This document shows, piece after piece, positions 59,300 through 64,000 of a DNA stretch of 64,000 nucleotides; position 1 is the first letter of the stretch; every line of letters starts with the position of its first letter. The stretch is from Silurus meridionalis. Lineage: Eukaryota > Chordata > Actinopteri > Siluriformes > Siluridae. Location: positions 13,108,356 to 13,172,355 of the forward strand of contig NC_060884.1 of assembly GCF_014805685.1 (NCBI RefSeq), written 5' to 3'. The notes under the pieces are model-generated. The model did not search any database, had not been told where the DNA came from, and worked only from the letters and a program-made list of their open reading frames with translations. A program made the translations under genes and the position numbers.

Positions 59300-59594
59300 A
59301 GGTAAACAAAATGCAACCTTGGTGAACATCAACATCTATTTATATAGCTACTAGGGATGTGCATCTCTATAACTTAAGCATGAGATTCGCAACACGTAAG
59401 TGATTACTTAAGTACTTCATTGTGTAACTTAACTGTTCTTTCCCCACACACATTTGTGGGTTATTGGCTTTGTTCTGCCAATCAGTTAATCACAATTAAA
59501 ATCACTTGTACAATAAAAAGAAATTTAAAGTGTTTGAATTTAGTTCCAATGGAGAGTCCAAAAAATCATGTGATATAAAAAAAGAAATTGAACA

Positions 59595-59668
<74 letters not shown>

Positions 59669-61249
59669 CTAAACACCTGACAAAATTCAAGAAAGAAAAG
59701 AATATTTTAGGGAAAAAAAATTCAATAACCTTTTATAATGAGGTATGTGACTGTGCTTAGAATTAGACTTTAAATCCATGTTCAAAAGTATTATCATACA
59801 CCTGCCATCAGTAAAGTGATTCAACCCAAGATGAAGTGATTTACCACAAATAAAAATCTTTTGTCTGGTTAAGTTTTTGCTTAGATCTTCCTGGTTTCAT
59901 CAGTGCTTGAAGCCTTGATTACCAAAGAGCTCACAAAGCTTGAATGGGACCAGAAAACATTGGTACCTACAAAGCATAAAGGCATCAATCAGCAGATGTG
60001 TCCAAAACATTTCTAAGACATACAGTGTACCATGGAACGCAGTGAAGGACATCAGGAATAAATTAGAAAAAAATGTGGCATTGCATTGATATCACCAAGA
60101 ACAGGATGAAAGGAGAGTGATAAAAGAATAATACTTATCACAAAGGCTGCCAAGAAAACATCTGCAAACATATCTGGCATGTACTGTTTACTCTGCATGT
60201 GAAAACAATCACTCATGATTTCACATCTCTGTTATGATGGAGTGGTTAAACAGAATCATCTTCTCACATTGCATTGCATGTAACAAAATGTGTTATGGTT
60301 ATGATGTGACCAAGCTTCCAAGTACATAATTCTTAAATTGACTTAATTCTAAGGTATATTTGGTACCATAGAAAAATGGTACCAAATAGTATATTTGGTA
60401 CATTTGGTACCAAAAAAACCCCAAATCCAAATGAATAATAAATGGCTTCATAAGAAAAGCACCTGTAAAATTGCATGAAAAGGGCTATGCACCAGCGGTC
60501 CCCTACAAACGAATAGATTGTAGGGGATCTTGATAATCTTTTTTTATAGATTAATGAAAATTAGCAATTCCAAGCTATGTTAGTAGACTATTACTCTCAC
60601 ACGTGCAAACAGGATTTATTGTATTTACTTTTATTTCATTCCCATGTTCACATTTCTATTTCTATTAATGTTCCAATTATCCTATTATCATTTTTGTCAC
60701 AAGACTGTTGCTCAATCTACTTGGGCAGAAGTGTGAAAGAAACCCTTTCCACAATTTTGGAAGTTTGGAAAATGCAAAGGCTTTCTTATGCAGTGTGCAA
60801 TCCCTTTGTCAGCGCTCCCATGCATTTTTCCACTGGCAAAGACAAGATCTCCCATGACTTCACCAACAGAGCGCTCACCTGTGCAACAGCTAAATTGAAC
60901 CTCGTGCTTCTGTGAGGTTTTTGGCAACCAAGAAATGGGAAATGATGCTGACAAAAAACAGCTAACACTTATACAAGGTACACAAGGCATCAAAATTTTC
61001 ATTAATATTTTGTACTTTGGCTACAGAGAGAGATTGGAATGAAAATGACAAAATTACATGTTTCAAATTGAACTGGCCTGCAGAGATGATTCTGGCGCTT
61101 AATCAACCTGTTATCCAAGTGATAACCTGATTAGAGCCCGTAAGCCAACTAGCTGATCTCTAGTATCACTCAGCCAGGAATGAGTCAGCACCAATATAGA
61201 TTGCTTACACCATTCTCTCTTTAGAAAATAAGGAATGCTGCCCCTGGTT
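59298..61249. other. Non-genic DNA
   Basis: It contains the AT tract at 59600-59665 and a small GGTACC hairpin cluster near 60359-60415. Positions 59840-60240 have the style of a decayed transposon, but no family could be named. Confidence 0.4.
59600..59665. repeat. (AT)n microsatellite
   Basis: About 33 AT units in non-coding DNA. Confidence 0.97.
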
Positions 61250-61850
61250 AACCATTCATGATCCAATCATATTGTTGGAGAGAGGTGAGATGTTATCCTG
61301 GAGAACTACCCATTATTAGCATTGTTTTGTTTCCAGAACTTCAGAGTCCCAGAAAGCAAATCCATATGAGAGTTTATGCTGAGGATTTTGCACAAGGTTC
61401 CATATGCCCATCCATGTCACCTAATAACATATATGTGCAATGTTTCAAAAGCTCATATTAAATAATAATTAGGTGAAACTGGAAGAAATTTGAATTCCAC
61501 CAAAATCTCTCACTATAGTCATGGCTACATTTTCAAGAAAAAAGCAAAGAGATGTGAAAGTGTAAAGTGGAGGCAGTACACTTTTGTTCTAAACCCAAAA
61601 ACTGTCAGGGAGATGCCTAGGGTTTGCCAAATTGTACCTTTTCATTTGGGAATAGCATCCCTCCTCAAAGGGGAACCCCAAAATCATTAAATACATTCTT
61701 GAAGCTCTTGATGCCTTTGACACCTTGAAATGATTTACCACTTCTCCCATCCTGTATCACCTTCACACTGACCTCTAATTCACAGTGGAGGATGATGCTT
61801 CAAAAAGAGGATTTGTAGGTATCCTACATGATCATTTGAACTATTGATTT
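61250..61850 (+). pseudogene. Second Ty3/gypsy pol remnant
   Basis: A block before RT (YPGELPI, then YAEDFAQGSICPSMSP near 61370-61420) and, after a deletion, LLKGNPKIIKYILEALDAFD, a frame stop, FTTSPILYHLHTDL, another stop, and FTVEDDASKRGF (61780-61815), the RT-RNase H junction with its DAS motif. It diverges strongly from the gypsy copy at 56889 and is probably older. Confidence 0.7.
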
Positions 61851-62722
61851 TTGATGAGATGTAGCAAACACACCTGAAGATCATCAACTGAAGAGTCAAG
61901 CAAACAGACAAGGTGCAATAATTTACCCCAACAACCTACCCAGTAAGGCTGGCTATCTACTATGTGCCTCTGATGAAAATTATGTGCTTATTTCAACAAG
62001 TGATTACTTAATCGAGTATGACACTATATGGAACTCCCCCACAATAAAGAATATATTACATATATCATTATTTAATCAATGTGCCTCTGTACCCAGCCAC
62101 CAGGTGATGAGAATCTGTAACATTTAGCCCAAACATTTCCAGGCTGCCAGTTGGCACTCTCTCCCAAAAACTAAGCCCAAAACTATATCAATTGGTATAC
62201 AAAGGATTTCAACTTAAAGTCTGGCACAAAGTCTCATAGCAAAAGTTACATTTTGTGAGTTCTAAATCATAGTATTTTTTCTAGATCGCTTACATGTGTT
62301 GAGCCGTGCCTATTTAAACCTGATTTTGCAGTTTGTCTTACCTTTATGATATGATGCAATTTTGCAATTTTTCATTTTTTGAACACTTGCTGTTTTTGAC
62401 TTTGTACATTTGTCAAATAAACAATATGCATCCTTTCTCTATGTCCAAAGTTTTAATATGATTTAATATGAACAGTTATTTGTTTATATTTGTTTATATT
62501 GTTTATGTAAATACAAAATTTTGGTCATGAACTGGTTATGATATCAAGCATTTTGATTGCTAGATAATTTGTCAAATTAACAAAAAATAACACTACAGTT
62601 TGATGAATGTGCTGTCAATTATTTATCCACTAAATCTTTTATTGCTCATCTGAGCCATAAGGTTGTTGTTCCTTGAGATAAGCAATATTAACTAACCATT
62701 TTATGGACTTTAATGGGGCAAT
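61851..62722. other. AT-rich spacer
   Basis: No gene was recognised. It may include further decayed gypsy sequence up to about 62100. Confidence 0.35.
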
Positions 62723-62915
62723 ACCTAATAATTATTATGCAATTTTTTTGTGTTTATTAGTCAAATGGTTTCATATTTTCATTCAATTCCATAGTCTGTG
62801 TATGTATTTATAGCACAAGACCTAATAATTATTATGCAATTTTTTGTGTTTAATAGTCAAATGGTTTCATATTTTTATTAAATTCCATAGTCTGTGTATG
62901 TATTTATAGCACAAG
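62723..62915. repeat. Tandem duplication of a 97-bp unit
   Basis: Copy 1 (62723-62819) and copy 2 (62820-62915) adjoin exactly and differ at only a few bases. Both start ACCTAATAATTATTATGCAA and end TTTATAGCACAAG. Confidence 0.93.
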
Positions 62916-62946
62916 ATAAACATTTCATTGTGACATATAATATATA

Positions 62947-63989
62947 CACTCACCGGCCACTTTATTAGGTACACCTTACTAGTACCGGGTTTACCTTCAG
63001 AACTGCCTTAATCCTTTATTGCATAGATTCAACAAGGTACTGGAAACATTCCTCAGATATTTTGGTCCATATTGACATGATAACATCACATAGTTGCTGC
63101 AGATTTGTCGGCTGCACATCCATGATGCGAAACTTCCGTTCCACCACATCCCAAAAGGTGCTCTATTGGATTGAGATCTGGTGACTGTGGAGGCCATTTG
63201 AGTACAAAGGGATGGACATGGTCAGCAACAATACTCAGGTAGGCTGTGGCGTTACACGATGATCAATTGGTACTAATGGGCCCAAAGTGTGCCAAGAAAA
63301 TATCCCCCACACCATTACACCACCAACACCAGCCTGAACTGTTGATACAAGGCAGGATGGATCCATGCTTTCATGTTGTTGACACCAAATTCTGACCCTA
63401 CCATCCGATGTTCAAAGCAGAAATCGAGACTCATCGGACCAGGCAACGTTTTTCTAATCTTCTATTGTCCAATTTTGTTGAGCCTGTGCAAATTGTAGCC
63501 TCAGTTTCCTGTTCTTAGCTGTCAGGAGTGGCACCCGGTGTGGTCTTCTGCTACGGTAGCCCGTTGTGCGTTCAGAGATGCTTTTCTGCATACCTCGGTT
63601 GTAACGAGTGGGTATTTGAGTTACTGTTGCCTTTCTATCAGCTCGAACCAGTCTGGCCATTCTCCACTGACCTCTGGCATCAACAAGGCATTTGCACCCA
63701 CAGAACTGCCGCTGACTGGATATTTTCTCTTTTTCAGACCATTCTCTGTAAACCCTAGAGATGGTTGTGCGTGAAAATCCCAGTAGATCAGCAGTTTCTG
63801 AAATACTCAGACCAGCCCGTCTGGCACCAACAACCATGCCACGTTCAAAGTCACTTAAATCACCTTTCTTCCCCATTCTGACGCTCGGTTTGAACTGCAG
63901 CAGATCGTCTTGACCATGTCTACATGCCTAAATGCATTGAGTTGCTGCCATGTGATTGGCTGAGTACCTAATAAAGTGGCCGGTGAGTG
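62947..63989 (-). mobile_element. Tc1-like element with CACTCACCGGCCAC ends
   Basis: Inverted ends CACTCACCGGCCACTTTATT (left) and its near-exact inverse at the right (AATAAAGTGGCCGGTGAGTG, ending 63989) are flanked by TA at 62945-62946 and 63990-63991. The 1,043-bp copy is shorter than a full Tc1 because part of the catalytic region is deleted. The ends are almost identical, which suggests a young copy. Confidence 0.92.
63454..63876 (-). pseudogene. Tc1 transposase, N-terminal part open, rest broken
   Basis: The minus strand is open from the ATG at 63874-63876 for 140 residues. It holds MGKKGDLSDFERGMVVGARR, a first HTH (ISETADLLGFSRTTISRVYREW), and a second DNA-binding part ending QNWTIED. 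The catalytic domain follows in pieces: WSDESRF (first Asp) near 63425-63440, GVMVWGIFSWHTLGPL near 63270-63320, then a jump to FWDVVE near 63150, so the second catalytic Asp region is deleted. Confidence 0.88.
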
Positions 63990-64000
63990 TATATTTTTAA

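Overview
The window is vertebrate nuclear DNA, almost certainly from a teleost fish. Two intron-containing hyaluronidase genes occupy the first 18 kb. The remaining ~46 kb carries no host gene I can support and is dominated by fish-type transposable elements: many Tc1/mariner relatives, hAT elements, L2/CR1-like and RTE-like LINEs, DIRS and Ty3/gypsy remnants, and AT or tetranucleotide microsatellites. The weight of Tc1 families suggests an ostariophysan such as a catfish, but that is inference from repeat content only.

Region 1 (1-18.3 kb). hyal2 (3803-5883, + strand) and hyal1 (12348-17373, + strand) lie head to tail, as HYAL1 and HYAL2 are neighbours in other vertebrates. Both have the same coding layout: a large first coding exon, a middle exon of exactly 90 bp and a last EGF-like exon, all joined in phase 0. 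The hyal2 product (474 aa) ends in a hydrophobic tail, as expected for a GPI-anchored cell-surface enzyme. The hyal1 product (449 aa) lacks that tail and fits the secreted/lysosomal type. By family knowledge HYAL2 cuts large hyaluronan at the surface and HYAL1 degrades the fragments. The hyal1 copy here keeps the catalytic Asp/Glu pair but has changed two active-site-lining residues that are conserved in the family (Asp to Cys and Ser to Asp).

Region 2 (18.3-42 kb). This part holds a 5'-truncated LINE, several decayed Tc1 elements, a tandem duplication with an internal deletion, an LTR-like leader with an in-frame minisatellite, a complete hAT element with an 8-bp target duplication, a perfect 58-bp-arm palindrome, and a second hAT element interrupted by a DIRS retrotransposon fragment.

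Region 3 (42.1-47.05 kb). This is a nested insertion. One Tc1 element (A) is opened at an AT microsatellite by an L2-like LINE and by a second Tc1 element (B) with IR/DR-type long termini. Element B is itself opened by a 500-bp CpG-rich foldback element flanked by TTGAG and carrying a telomere-like (CCCTAA)n block. That foldback unit is the least familiar object in the window.

Region 4 (47-64 kb). An RTE-like LINE on the minus strand is split by an LTR-like insertion that itself contains an AT tract and a 549-bp Tc1 miniature. A DIRS remnant is fused to a gypsy pol remnant, a second gypsy pol remnant follows, and a nearly complete Tc1 element with TA flanks closes the window. All element-encoded reading frames seen here are broken. 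All family names rest on recognition by eye; no search was run.
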